NCBI GenBank assembly: GCA_003996215.1
Contig: QJPP01007578.1
Coordinates: 496,001-560,000 of the forward strand
Reading direction: 5' to 3'
DNA from: Jaltomata sinuosa
Taxonomy: Eukaryota; Streptophyta; Magnoliopsida; Solanales; Solanaceae
Length of the DNA stretch: 64,000 nt
The notes beneath the pieces were generated by a model. The model made no database searches and had not been told where the DNA came from. It saw only the letters and a list, made by a program, of their open reading frames with translations. A program made the translations under genes and the position numbers. This document shows, in pieces, positions 22,379-33,859 of this stretch (its first letter is position 1; each line of letters begins with the position of its first letter).

Positions 22379-24519
22379 GGCCTTCCACCTGAGAGAGATG
22401 TTGATTTCGCCATTGAGCTAGAGCCAGGCACCAGGCCCATTTCTATTCCTCCCTACCGTATGGATCCTACTGAGTTGAGAGAGATTAAGGAGCAGCTCCA
22501 GGATTTGTTAGCTAAGGGGTTCATTAGATCGAGTATGTCTCCTTGGGGTGCTCTTGTCCTCTTCGTGAAGAACAAGGATGGGTCGATGCAGATGTGTATT
22601 GACTATCGGCAGTTGAATAAGGTGACAGTGAAGAATAGGTATCCGATGCCCAGGATTGATGACTTATTTGATCAGCTTCAGGGTTCCGCCGCGTTTTCGA
22701 AGATTTATCTGAGATCCGGCTACCATCAGTTGAGGATTAGGGCAGAGGACATCCCTAAGACAGCATTCAAGACACGTTATGGCCATTATAAGTTCGTGGT
22801 GATGTCTTTTGGGTTGACTAATGCCCCCGCAGCCTTTATGGATTTGATGCATAGGGTGCTTAGCCCATACTTGGATATGTTCGTGATAGTCTTCATTGAT
22901 GACATTCTGATATACTCGAGGAGTAGGGATGAGCATGAGCAGCACCTGAGGACTGTACTTCAGAATTTGAGAGATCATCGACTTTATGCCAAGTTCTCAA
23001 AGTGTGAGTTTTGGCTTGAGTCAGTTGCATTCCTAGGACACGTGGTGTCTAAGGATGGGATTAGAGTTGATCCGGGTAATATTTCTGCAGTTCGTGATTG
23101 GCCTAGACCGACTACTCCTACTGAGGTCCACAACTTTGTTGGGTTAGCCGGGTATTACAGACGCTTCGTTGAGGGATTTTCCTCCATAGCAGCACCCTTG
23201 ACTATGCTGACTAGGAAGGATGTTCCATTTCAGTGGTCTGATCAGTGCGAGGATAGCTTCCAGAGGCTTAAGGCCTTATTGACTTCAGCTCCAGTTTTGA
23301 CTTTACTGGTTGAGGGTCAGAGTTTCTCCGTGTATTGTGATGTTTCAGGGGTCGGTCTTGGTTGTGTGTTGATGCAGCATGGTTGAGTGATAGCATATAC
23401 GTCGAGGCAGCTGAAGGTTCACGAGCACAACTACCCCACTCATGACTTGGAGTTGGCGGCGGTAGTCTTCACGCTCAAGATATGGAGGCACTATCTATAT
23501 GGAGTTCATTGTGAGATATTCACCGACCATCGTAGTATTCAGTACATTACGAGTCATCACGAGCTGAACTCGAGTCATGAGAGATGGATTGAGTTGCTGA
23601 AGGACTATGATTTCACTATTTTATACCATTCGGGAAAGGCAAACGTGGTAGCGGATGCCTTGAGTCGGAAGGCGGTGAGTATGGGCAGCCTAGCTTCACT
23701 TTCAATTTCTGAGCGATCGTTGGCCTTGGATATCCATTTCTTGGCTACCCGTTTGGTTAGGCTTGACTTATCGGATCCCAGCAGAGTTCTTGCCAGTATT
23801 GAGGTTCGCTCTACTCTAGTTGATCAGATTCAGAGTCGACAGTTTGAGGATCAGAGTTTGTGTGACCTTCATGATCAGGTAGTTCGGGGTGAGGCCAGCT
23901 GGGCTACTTTGGGTTCTGATGGTATTCTGAGGTTTGATGGTCGACTTTGTGTTTCGAGAGTTGGTGATTTGATATAGTTGATACTCTGTGAGGAACATTG
24001 TCCTAGATACTCTATTCATCCTGGCGCAGCGAAGATGTAAGAGATTTGAGACAACTTTACTGGTGGAGAGGTATGAAGTGGGATATGGCAGGGTTTGTAT
24101 CTCGGTGCTTGAACTGTCAGCAGGTTAAGTTCGAGCACATGAGACCAGGTGGTTTGACGCAGCGACTTCCCATTCCTGAGTGGAAGTGGGAAGGTATCAC
24201 TATGGACTTTGTTGTTAGGTTGCCTCGTACTTCTCGTGGGTTTGATTCTATTTGGGTGATCGTTGATAAGCTGACTAAGTCAGCACACTTCTTGCCGGTT
24301 CAGACTTCTTAGGGGGAAGAGAGGCTAGCTCAGATCTACATTTGTGAGGTTGTGAGGTTGCATGGGGTCCCAGCTTCTATCATTTCAGACAGCGGCACTC
24401 AATTCACATCTCAGTTCTGGAGAGCTATATAGAAGGATTTGAGTACAGAGGTTCATCTTAGTACTGCTTTCCACCCTCAGATAGATGGCCAGTCCGAGAG
24501 GACTATTCAGGCCGAGTGA
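22379..24519 (+). pseudogene. G1 reverse transcriptase/RNase H/integrase
   Basis: The frame resumes near 22379 after a frameshift. Reverse transcriptase motifs: DYRQLNKVTVKNRYPMPRID, FGLTNAPAAFM and the catalytic FIDD at 22892-22903. RNase H follows (DVSGVGLGCVL, then TDHRSIQYI and KANVVADALSRK). Stops: TGA 23384-23386 and TAG 23975-23977, then a frameshift near 24040. Integrase core: YWWRGMKWDMAGFVSRCLNC, TMDFVVRLPRTSRG, ISDSGTQFTSQFW, with further TAG stops at 24310-24312 and near 24431. It ends at DGQSERTIQAE where G2 begins. Confidence 0.88.
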
Positions 24520-24524
24520 CTATT

Positions 24525-27500
24525 TGTCACGACCCGATTTCTTGGTCATGATGGCACCTACAACCCCCTAGTAGGTGAACCAATCCCCATAGCCCGGAAC
24601 GGTTAGTAATGGGCTACCTTCAAATAGTTTAAGCGGAAGATTCGATAAATAAGCGGAAGCAAGGGAACGAGAATAAGAAAATAGATAACAAGAGTAATAC
24701 ATAAGAAAATGCGGAAGCTAAACCAACCCAAAACCTGATATCATAGTGTATAGGAGCCCGATCTACATACGGAGTACAAAGGATCCAAAAGTAATATATA
24801 TACACAAGCTGTCTCCGAATAGTAACAGAATACAAAATATACAAAAGAAAAACTAAAGTCAAGCTCTGAACGCCAAGAGCTCATCCTCAACCTGGATGCT
24901 CCAAAAATAGCACCCTGCACGAGTCTCCGGTGCTCTAACGGCGATGGCCCACACTAGGATCTGCACCAGAAGATGCAGAGTGTAGTGTGAGCACCAAATG
25001 TGAAGCATATGGTACCTAGTAGGTATCATAGGCCGACTAGGCACATATAAGGTAAAAGAGCAATAGCAGACTGAATAGAAGTAAACAGTCACAGAAATCA
25101 ATGAAAAAGTACAGGAACTAGCCCAGAGGGAAGACAACAGAAAGAAACATACAAGGCTAGCAAGCAGAATATCTACACAATAAGCACAGGTGAAAGTGAG
25201 AACGACGCACCTGGAATCCTCACAAAAACAGTATATATGCATCAGTTCTAAAAATAGACGGTATACCGGTAACCTCAAGTATAAAGTATGTGAGAGAAGA
25301 ATAAAGGTAGACATGCTCTGAAAACAGGAATTAGTAACCAGCCAAAACATACCAATCTCAAATCCAGAAGTAACAGCCTAGTGGAGTCCAACTCCACACT
25401 TATAACCGTAATAGAGACCAATTCTGAAATAAAATAACGAGAGTCTACCTACAGTTCCCGGGCGCCCATACAACCGAGGAACACAATCAAGTGAAAACAA
25501 ACCCTCCGGCATCCCATACTACCGGAACGTACAATCAACAAACAACAAACAAGGGAGGAATTTCAAACAATGAATGATATGATGCATGATAACCTCAGGG
25601 TGAAATAGAACTCTGTATGTACCTCCTCCGGTGCCGATCGGGCCCAGCAAGTAGGTTCCATAGAAGGACACAGCCCGTATACCTCTACTCCACTATATAC
25701 CCTCCCTCCGGCACACGCAGCCCAAACCCTCAGGCCCGGAGCAGCAAGGTCCATGGAGGTCCCGGACCCTATACTAAAACTCAAAATCAAAACGTGTCCT
25801 CCGAAATTGAGTCCGGGTTCAAGCCAGTGGCTAAGTCTCAAATATGTATTCCTAGACCCTGTCTAGGACTAAAGCAGTGAAACGGTGTCTGAAAACCCCC
25901 TCTAAGGGCGCCCGGGGATAACCGGGTCTAAAAAAATAGTAAAATATCTCAGATGCTCGACCCGACTGAGCCTAAAGTCATTTCAAATCAGTAAGAAAAC
26001 TCAGCTAGCACTCCGACCCGGTCGAGTCTAGCAATAGTAGAAAATCAGTAAGAAAACTCAGCTAGCACTCCGACCCGGTCGAGTCTAGCAATAGTAGAAA
26101 AATCATGATAAAACGATATTTTAACCTTCTTTTAGCCCAAGAAGATACACGTATCAAGTCAAATCATTTTCAAACCCAATTTCATCAAAAACGGGCCCCC
26201 GAGGCCATGCAAGTTTAAGAAAATAGTCCCAGTAGGCCCCAAGTCCAAACCGTAGAAAAATGTGGGAAAATCCCTTTATATGCATGGAAATGATATGATC
26301 AACACACAATAGCCGCTCAGCAGCTTACAACAACCTATCGGCCCTGCACAGGCTCCCGAAGTTACTCAACAAGCATAACCAGCCTAGAAGGATAAATCTA
26401 TGTCCGGAACTCGCAGACATTCTCAATGATCCCACCGTCTATGTTCCAGAGTCAACAAGGCCTCACAGGACCACAAGGGTAATAATATCAAGTAATAAAA
26501 GTACTACACACAACGGAGGAAAGAAATGGGACGGATCATGGAAAAACAGTCAAGGTCTGTGGTACCAACCTAATAACCCAACCCAAGAATGCCAACTAGT
26601 AATATTTTACCCAATATATGCTAAGTCTAGGAGCTTAGACCATAACCTACATGTCGTCCGACGACAAGCTGCGGGAACGACAATATCCGGGGCCGAGCTG
26701 CTCCGAGAAGCTCCGAAAGAGAATCAAACTATCAAATTCATGAATAAAATATTAAAGCGAGTCTAACGATACCCATAGTACTACAATAGTAGTTGGGTTG
26801 ATATCCAGGTCAAAAGAGGGCCCGTGGGGCCCACACCCAAAAATAAAAATAAAAAGAACCACGACGACCCCAACGATGCCAAGAAACCATGCTCCAAATT
26901 TGAGCACAAATGGGCCAAGGGAAGGGCGCCAAAACATCCCGCAAAAGTTAGGGTTTAAAGAAAGGAATTTTGAAAATAAAAACGGAAATTAAGCAAGAAT
27001 TACTTACCACAAGGATGGAATTCAGGCCAAGACATAGAATTCTTCACCCTCACGAGCATGCACAAGCTTAGGGGCAGCCACTACACGAGAATTTCCAAGC
27101 TTGGAAGAAGGACAACAATGGAGAAATTAAGAAAATTCAAGTGAGGAAGAAGCTTACCAAGAGACGAAGAAACACGGAAAATCCACAAGCAATTGATTCC
27201 CTAAGGTCCAGCTTTCTTTCTCAGACTTTGTCACTCTAAGCTGAAATAACAGGAATTTATAGTTGCTGGAAAATGGCCAACTCCATCGGCGCTGAAGGCC
27301 TGCCACAGGCTAGCGCGATCGCGCTGCCTGGGCGCCGTTGGCGCTGAAGGCTGGCCTGCAACTATTTTTCTGCAATTTTTGAAAACTCTCTGGGGCATTC
27401 CGGGCACAATCAGAACCCAATATTCAAAACCCAATAATGCTAATAGAGTGAAAACGATGTTCCGGACTCAACGGAGTCGATGAAACTTCCATACGAGGTC

Positions 27501-28029
27501 GTTTCGGAGAAATGTTGACCCAAGTCAACACTAACGAAAAGGAACTCAAGGGCTCAAAATGAGTCCAGCTCACCTGGAACCCGAACCAACCACCTTCCTA
27601 GCCCAAACTCAATATTTCGGAGCTGATGGAATCATCGGATTTTGAATCCGACACTCCGATCACCAAAAGTCACCCGAAGTTACACTTTCAACTCCAAATG
27701 GCCTGAAAACAGAAAAAATGACACAAAACCCACACCAAAAGTTCTCAGGCCTTAACCAAAGATCCAACTAGACCAAACTCAACTCTCCGGAGCTAAGGAA
27801 CTGTCAGAATTAAATTCCGAGCACGTTAGCTAAGAATGTTGACTAAAGTCAATGATATTCTAAGTTTAAAGCTCTAAAATGGCAAACGGCCAAAATGACC
27901 CAACGAACGACCAGGGCACCAAACTATCAGTCCCAGCAAGCCATAAATGACTTGGGGCCACTACAGAAAAAGCTCTAACAGTACAACGAATGCATAAACG
28001 CGAAGATGACCGGAAGGGTCATCACAACA
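24525..28029 (-). repeat. G2 LTR (about 3.5 kb)
   Basis: Plus-strand start TGTCACGACCC, inverted GGGTCGTGACA, defines the LTR 3' end. The 5' end is near 28026-28029 (reading TGTTGTGATGACCC or TGTGATGACCC on the minus strand), next to a poor purine tract. A 57-bp tandem duplication lies at 25985-26098. Confidence 0.8.
25985..26098. repeat. 57-bp tandem duplication in the G2 LTR
   Basis: Two identical or nearly identical units start at 25985 and 26042, each containing CTCCGACCCGGTCGAGTCTA with a CCGACCCGGTCG near-palindrome. Confidence 0.9.
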
Positions 28030-28757
28030 TCCACTACTAAAAAGACTTTCGTCCTCGAAAGTCAAGAAGAAGGGAGTACCTGAAGGCTCAAACAACTGCG
28101 GATACTGAGCACACAACTCAGTCTCGGTCTCCCAAGTAGCTTCTTCGACCGGACGGTGCCTCCACTGAACTTTCAAAACCAAAATCTCCCTAGATCTCAA
28201 TCTCTTGATATCTCTGGCCAGAATAGTCCTCAACAAATGACAAGCTCTCATCCAACTAAACCGAATCCCAATGCAACACGTGAGACCCATATGGAACATA
28301 CCATCGCAACATCGAGACATAAAAAACTGGTGAACAGCTGCAAACATCGGAGGCAAGGCTAACATGTAGGCAACACTACCAACCCTCTGTAGAATCTCAA
28401 ATGGCCCAATACACCTGGGGCTAAGCTTGCCCCGCCGACCAAACCTCATCACGCCCTTCACGGGCGATACTCGAAGGAAAACCAAATCACCAACACTGAA
28501 CTCTGAGGCACGAAGTCTACGATCAGTGTAGCTCTTTTGCCTACTCTGGGCTGCTCTAAGCTTGTCCTGAATCAAACAAACTCGGTCCAAGGAATCTCTA
28601 AGCAAATCTGTACTCTGTGGTCTGGACTGTAACCCGTCAAACCAACCAATCGGCGATCTGTTACGCCTACCGTACAAAGCCTCAAAAGGTGCCATGCAAA
28701 CTCGGCCAATGGCACAAATTGATCCCATGAACCTCCAAAGTCAAGAACACAAGCCCG
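28030..28757 (-). pseudogene. G2 integrase C-terminus with chromodomain
   Basis: On the minus strand near 28757-28690 the reading starts as ACVLDFGGSWDQFVPLAEFA and then jumps directly to MAPFEALYGRR, so a short block is deleted with a frame change. Next come integrase C-terminal motifs (VGDLVFLRVSPVKGVMRFGR, GPFEIL) and a chromodomain (LVLKVQWRHRPVEEATWETE, YPQLF). The open frame runs on into the LTR and stops at 27961, without a stop before the purine tract. Confidence 0.82.
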
Positions 28758-29117
28758 AAGTCCCTATAAAGGATTTTTTCCAGTTCTGATTTCTGCCATC
28801 CCTTAGAGCTGCTATGAAGCTCTCAGGTAAACCTCTCAAAGTGAGTGGTTTAAAAGCAACTTGTACCAAACCAATATGCATAAATCTATGAGTTTCCCTA
28901 TAAGGGGCAAAATCACTTTCAGACAGTAATCTAAAAGTACCATGATCAGAGTCCACCGTAATAGTTTCCTCTGTGGTCTTAACAATTTGTTTAAATCTCA
29001 TTTTTTCAAAAGTACCCATTTGGTATATAACCTTGGGTTGAATTTTAGGAATCGTCCATTTATTAAGAAGATCCAGTTGTTGAGGCATATCATATTCCTC
29101 TTTTCAACTGTTTTTAA

Positions 29118-29199
29118 CAGTAGTATGCTTCTTAATGATGTTCATAAAATTAAGTTTAACAGTATTATGCTTCTTAATGATGTTCATAAAATTAAGATG
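29118..29199. repeat. About 41-bp tandem duplication in the pararetrovirus leader
   Basis: TATGCTTCTTAATGATGTTC followed by ATAAAATTAAG occurs twice in a row with near-identity. It lies between the primer-binding site and the movement-protein start. Confidence 0.8.
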
Positions 29200-29234
29200 T
29201 GTTGGACTATCATCACCTACTACTATCAAGAACA

Positions 29235-29248
29235 TGGCTCTGATACCA
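29235..29248 (-). other. tRNA-Met primer-binding site of the pararetrovirus fragment
   Basis: TGGTATCAGAGCCA on the minus strand, complementary to initiator tRNA-Met; in caulimoviruses this site marks genome position 1. Confidence 0.75.
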
Positions 29249-29250
29249 AA

Positions 29251-30328
29251 GGAATGGCAGGATCGCTTTGATGTAACTACAGGTTCATTTACGACTCATA
29301 TAATTTAGGAATGAAAAGAACTTTTACGGTTCCAATCTAGCCCAAATAAACGCCTCCACATGGCTGACATGGGCCTAACCAGGAACTCCGGACTAAGCCA
29401 AGTTCTTTCTATATATATATATATAATTAATTGATTATAATATATTATTATTAAACCCGAATGTCAGGTGAACCGTTAATTATATTAACCCTAGGCTCAT
29501 GGATAAGAACTTGATTAAGTTATGAGAAAAAATTAAAACTTTTGGATATGTATTGATTGATATTGAACCCAAATGTCAGGTGAACCGTTAATTAAGTGTT
29601 GGAATCATTTGAAAATATGAGAAGTTGAGTTTAAGCTCGTAGCTCGAGGTATGTTAAAGTTTACCTACTAACTAAAAAGGATTCCTAGTGAAACCTATGC
29701 AATCCACATGTTCGATGAAATGCCTTAGGTAGAATTCTTGTAATTTATCTCTCAGTCCACTCCATTCTCACTATTTATATTCCTAAATAAGATAGTATGA
29801 ATCGTACCTGCATTGTAAATTACCGTTCATAACTTCTTTGATTAATTTACTCAGCTTTCAATATGATATGTTTACGTGCATATATACATGTTATGTGCAT
29901 TAGATTGTCATATTTATGCTCAGTTTAATTTTAGTTACTGGTGTGGTCACATTCATACTCAAACGAGCGAGATAGCGAACCTCTCATAGCGTGAGTGCCA
30001 CGAGAGTCAGGGTTAGCTACCCCACGCTCAAAGATGCTATTGCACTATTTGTTGCGAAGTGTTAAGTCTCACATTATTATTGGGAGACAAAATTTGTATC
30101 CTTATATGGCTTGGCCGATCTTTACTTCTTGAACTTCTTAACTTCAACTTGTGTGTTCACGTTCAAACATAACTTCAAGTTGAAGATATCATTTTTCAAC
30201 TTTTAACTTTTAAAATACTACTCTTTTTTATATCTCAACCCTATCATGTTCAAACAGCTACTTAGGGTCATTTGACATAAGTTCTTTTTTCCTTTTTTAA
30301 TTTTTTTTCTATATTATTCTTCGGTTAT
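29251..30328. other. AT-rich spacer, possible pararetrovirus 5' flank
   Basis: No gene is seen. 29251-29420 may be the end of the viral intergenic region on the minus strand. A phrase containing AATGTCAGGTGAACCGTTAA occurs at about 29460 and again at about 29572. The rest is unassigned. Confidence 0.4.
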
Positions 30329-30329
30329 G

Positions 30330-30615
30330 CTCCCTTTAGTTCATATTAAGTTAATTATTGAGACTTTTTTTATAGTTCAAAATAAGCAAATTTTTCAAAG
30401 TTACAAGAGAATTATTGGGACTTTTTTTCATATTTATTCTTTTTTTAATGAGGTTCTTAACTACTTTACATTTTCTAGAAGAATAGTTTGAAAATAATCA
30501 AAAGTATATAGTGGAAAGTAACGGGTCGGGAAAGTAACTTATAATTATGTCTTTAAATATATTTTTTAAGGAATGCATCATGCCCAACAATTCACTTAAT
30601 ATGGACTAAAGAAAG
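30330..30615. mobile_element. Stowaway-like MITE
   Basis: The left terminus CTCCCTTTAGTTCATATTAA matches the inverted right terminus CTTTCTTTAGTCCATATTAA. TA follows at 30616. The left flank is less clear, so the boundary is good to about 3 bp. Confidence 0.65.
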
Positions 30616-31137
30616 TACGTTATCATGAATTTTTAGGATTAGTTTCTAAAAACTAGTTTCCAAGTGAACTTTTTTTCAACTCATAAAATATAAAATGTAT
30701 ATTAAATACCAATTCAATTTTCAAATATCATTCAATTCATTTTCAAATTAAACTTCTACATAACAATAATAAAAACAATAATAACATACCCAATATAATA
30801 TTATAATTATATTTTGGAGAGAGTAGAATATACAAAAAATTTAACTTTACCTTTGTGGGGTAGAGAAATTGTTTCTTATAGATACTCGGCTCAAACTGCT
30901 ACTCCTTTTGCCATTTTCACTTGTCTAGTACTTGGTATACCCATCAAGAAGCAATAAATAAAAGGGAAAACTACACAAATTGGACTTAATTGTGAAACTA
31001 TTTACCCAAAATAGATCCAACTCAAAGTATAAACCCTTAATAGACCTTCAACCCAAACTAATTACCCACTTGCGCACTTTCTCTTTTTTTTTATTTCGCG
31101 CATGACGTCAGTATGACATCAGCGTCACTATCTTGAA

Positions 31138-31322
31138 TTAATCATCTGTGATACTCTGTCGGTATATTGATACTCTATCGGTATCATATAGGATTGAACT
31201 TAATCCTCTATGATACTCCATCGGTATATTGATACCCTGTCGGTATCATGTAGGACTGAGCTTAATCCTCTGTGATACTCCATCAGTATATTGATACCAT
31301 GTCGGTATCATATAGGACTGAG
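31138..31322. repeat. Minisatellite, three 62-bp units
   Basis: Units start at 31138, 31200 and 31262 (62, 62 and 61 bp) and share GATACTCCATCGGTATATTG. Each unit contains GATACC...GGTATC-type inverted half-sites. Confidence 0.9.
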
Positions 31323-31492
31323 TTTTTTTTTAAGAAATAAATAAGAAACAATTAAGAGAAAATTATTAAAGTCACAAGCTTATTTATTGAACTCAAAATT
31401 AGTAAAAATATATTTTTATAATTTTTTTCTCTTTTTGCCAATTAAAAAAAAAGTGTATCTAAATTATGATTCTTTTTTTAACTGTTTTTAAA

Positions 31493-31798
31493 TTAAAATA
31501 TTGAAGAACCGAAACATATCTCAACGATATCATGATAATATATAGATACTCGAGAATTATCTTCTTCTCTAATCTGAGAAGTAGACGCCCTGGAAGGCAT
31601 ATCAACAATATAGTCAGCAGGAGATATATAAGATGAGTTAGATCTAAACATTCTAGAAGACAAACCTATATTTTCAGCATAACCCATCAACAAATTTTGG
31701 TCAGTGAATTTGATTCTCACCGTTCCATCAGGAGTTTGCTCAATGTCAGAAATATCAGGATTTATATTATTTTTGGGTGGAACAGCCTCTTCGATCAC
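31493..31798 (-). pseudogene. Probable endogenous pararetrovirus fragment (region after the movement protein)
   Basis: A 101-codon minus-strand frame has motifs such as PDGTVRIKF and SRASTSQIREED. I associate these with the stretch behind the movement-protein domain in petuvirus/florendovirus-like polyproteins. It lacks any catalytic domain, and its C-terminal reading runs into AT-rich sequence. It lies 2.4 kb from the 28757-29250 fragment on the same strand, but in the wrong relative order to be a continuation. Similarity is from memory and moderate. Confidence 0.42.
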
Positions 31799-31814
31799 CC
31801 AGTCTTATCAATAG

Positions 31815-32065
31815 ACGTTTATACACCATTTATACAATATTGATACATTACATATACACTACATAACTATTTATACAATATCGATAAATTAAGTATACAC
31901 TATATAACCATTTATATAATATCGATACACATTTATACACCATTTATATAACATCGATACACATTTATACATTGTTTATATAATATTGATACGTCAAATA
32001 ACTACTTATACAATATTGATACATTACATATACTTTTTATATACATTATGTATACAATGCTCATT
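31815..32065. repeat. AT-rich minisatellite, second locus
   Basis: Tandem copies of TTTATACAATATTGATACAT and variants, the same family as 2407-2728. It lies directly beside the pararetrovirus-like fragment. Confidence 0.75.
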
Positions 32066-32299
32066 TTTGTTGAAGATATTTGTCACCTGTATGGAAGGGG
32101 TAGAAATTTACTCCATTACGTTATTCTTATTTTTTAATGCGAGAAATATATTGAAAAGTCGTGTATATAGTAGGGATACTTATTACCAAAAAATACATTT
32201 ATTAGCACGATTTTAGCCACAGTTTTCTCTACCATTTAGCCATGCGTAACCGTGGCTAAAACTCGCGTTTTTTAAAAAAAAAATTGGTTATTTTTTACG
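31815..32299. mobile_element. Partial copy of the CACTA-like element at 1991-7988
   Basis: The minisatellite is followed by TTAGCCATGCGTAACCGTGG palindromic motifs (32215-32265) and a right end GGTTATTTTTTACG at 32286-32299. That end corresponds to the terminal repeat of the first copy. The left end is missing. Confidence 0.45.
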
Positions 32300-33859
32300 T
32301 AAATAAAAATATGACTATATTTATTGTAAATTAATTACTTTATTATATATATACGAAATTATCCCTAAAATCAAAGCAATATTTCAAATGCATCGTATAT
32401 GCTAAAACAAATTTGGTCTTTGGCCCAACCGATTTCAAAGAAGCAAATGAATTTGCAACCTTTAATCTCTTTGGGTCAATAATTGAAGGCCCACTTCAAA
32501 CCTCGTCCAAACAGATTTTGAGGCCCGGCCCAGATCCTCATGGCCCAAACTATTATGCATATACAATAAGGTGCATACTTTATGCATTATTTTCACCAAC
32601 TCTTTAGGTCATTTTGTCACCTGCATACGCCTATCATACGTTGCTTATATACACTACTTATGTATTATGTTATTCGCTAATTACTTCACATCATAAATAT
32701 ATACAATATACATATACTATTTTCAGGTACACATATCATATACACATACTACTCCATATTCCATACCATACGGTATATATATCACATATCAGATGCACAA
32801 TTTCTTATATCCCATACACACATCACTTTTTATACCATATATACCTCTTATATACTATACATATACCTCTAATTTCAATAAATTATTTTATCATGTCTTT
32901 CGCTTTACTTTATCAAATCATTTTTTCCCTTCAATCATCTCTTAAAACGGGTAAAAATAAAATAGATAATCCCTCTCTTATTTAATTAAAATAAGTTTGA
33001 GGAACTATCCTAAAATAAATTTAAGGGATGCCCAATATATTCCCCTTAAAATAAGTAAAACTCTTACTTAGAATTTCATTAGTTTCGCAAACTTATAGAG
33101 TTCACATTTCAAGGCAAATAAGTTTTCTAATATACCTTTAGAAATTAGGTGGCGACTCTAAACTCAACAGGGAATACTCGCCAGAAGTCGTGAATTTACT
33201 TGACCAGTTTAAAATAGAATGCAATATTTATCAAGAGATGTAAATTATGAATATCTAAAACAGAAACGTAGACTAAACTTATATGTTATTGAGATATTAA
33301 TAAGACTAAGATATTCTAGAGTTACGAGTAGATTTCTCAAATTCGGTTGAGCATCACTTTAGTTAGCTATTTCAAAATTTTGGTTTACTAGTCACATGGT
33401 TGATATTACTCTAAGGCTCATGTCTGATAACTTGTCGCTTATTCAAATCACTGAAACACCTATATGTATATGGTGTCACAAGCAATAATAATGCATTTGC
33501 ATCTCCTGTATCTGACTAAGAAAGGCGAGTAGTATATACATATTCTAACCGCTAAAATTCATAATAGTAGCACCCTTGGGTTTAGAACTTGCTCTATTTC
33601 ATCCTATAAAGCAATCTAGTGCCTCTCTGACGAGTCAATCCTAGATTCATAGATAGTATTCAATTATTGATAAGGCAAGCAAATATTAAGCTCAAATAAA
33701 ATAAGTAAACCAATTAAACCAATAGAAATAAGTTATGCTTAAAGATATGTTAATACAAAGCTTCAAACTACAATATTCATAGATAATTCTAATGACTCTT
33801 ATGATCGTTTTGGGTAGTCTTGGGTAGATTTTATTCTAATATTCTAGCTTAGACTTCAT
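32300..33859. other. AT-rich spacer
   Basis: No gene is supported. A TTAGGTGGCGACTCTAAACT phrase near 33147 resembles the box near the end of the Ogre/Tat solo LTR and may be another decayed LTR remnant. Confidence 0.35.

Larger units (their letters stand above)
18979..24524 (+). mobile_element. Ty3/gypsy chromovirus G1, truncated at both ends
   Basis: Order: truncated 5' LTR (18979-20069), primer-binding site (20073-20084), gag, protease, reverse transcriptase, RNase H and part of integrase. It is cut at 24524 by the end of an oppositely oriented member of the same family. Gag carries an in-frame stop and the polyprotein is broken by frameshifts, so the copy is dead. The integrase C-terminus, chromodomain and 3' LTR are absent from the window in this orientation. 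Confidence 0.9.
24525..28757 (-). mobile_element. Ty3/gypsy chromovirus G2, same family as G1, inverted
   Basis: On the minus strand: integrase C-terminus and chromodomain (28757 to 28030), then a full LTR (28029 to 24525) ending GGGTCGTGACA against G1. Everything upstream in the element (5' LTR, gag, most of pol) is missing and replaced by pararetrovirus sequence. The chromodomain places the family among chromoviruses; LTR length and the partner G1 suggest the Tekay/Del lineage. Confidence 0.85.
28757..29250 (-). pseudogene. Endogenous pararetrovirus fragment: leader and movement-protein N-terminus
   Basis: On the minus strand a TGGTATCAGAGCCA primer-binding site (29235-29248) is followed by a leader of about 145 nt and an ATG at 29088. 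The frame carries short motifs typical of the Caulimoviridae 30K-type movement protein (HRFMHIGLVQVAFKPLT, ALRDGR). It is cut after about 110 residues, roughly a third of a normal movement protein, where G2 integrase begins near 28757; the frame ends at 28741. The order of primer site, leader and movement protein fits petuvirus- or florendovirus-like genomes. The fragment cannot encode a virus. Genus is uncertain. Confidence 0.75.

Noticed and set aside
31138..31322. CRISPR-like spacing
   Set aside because: Units are contiguous tandem copies without unique spacers, in a plant genome.
32614..32985. 123-codon Tyr/Ile/His-rich frame
   Set aside because: Composed of TATACACATAT-like low-complexity sequence; typical artefact.
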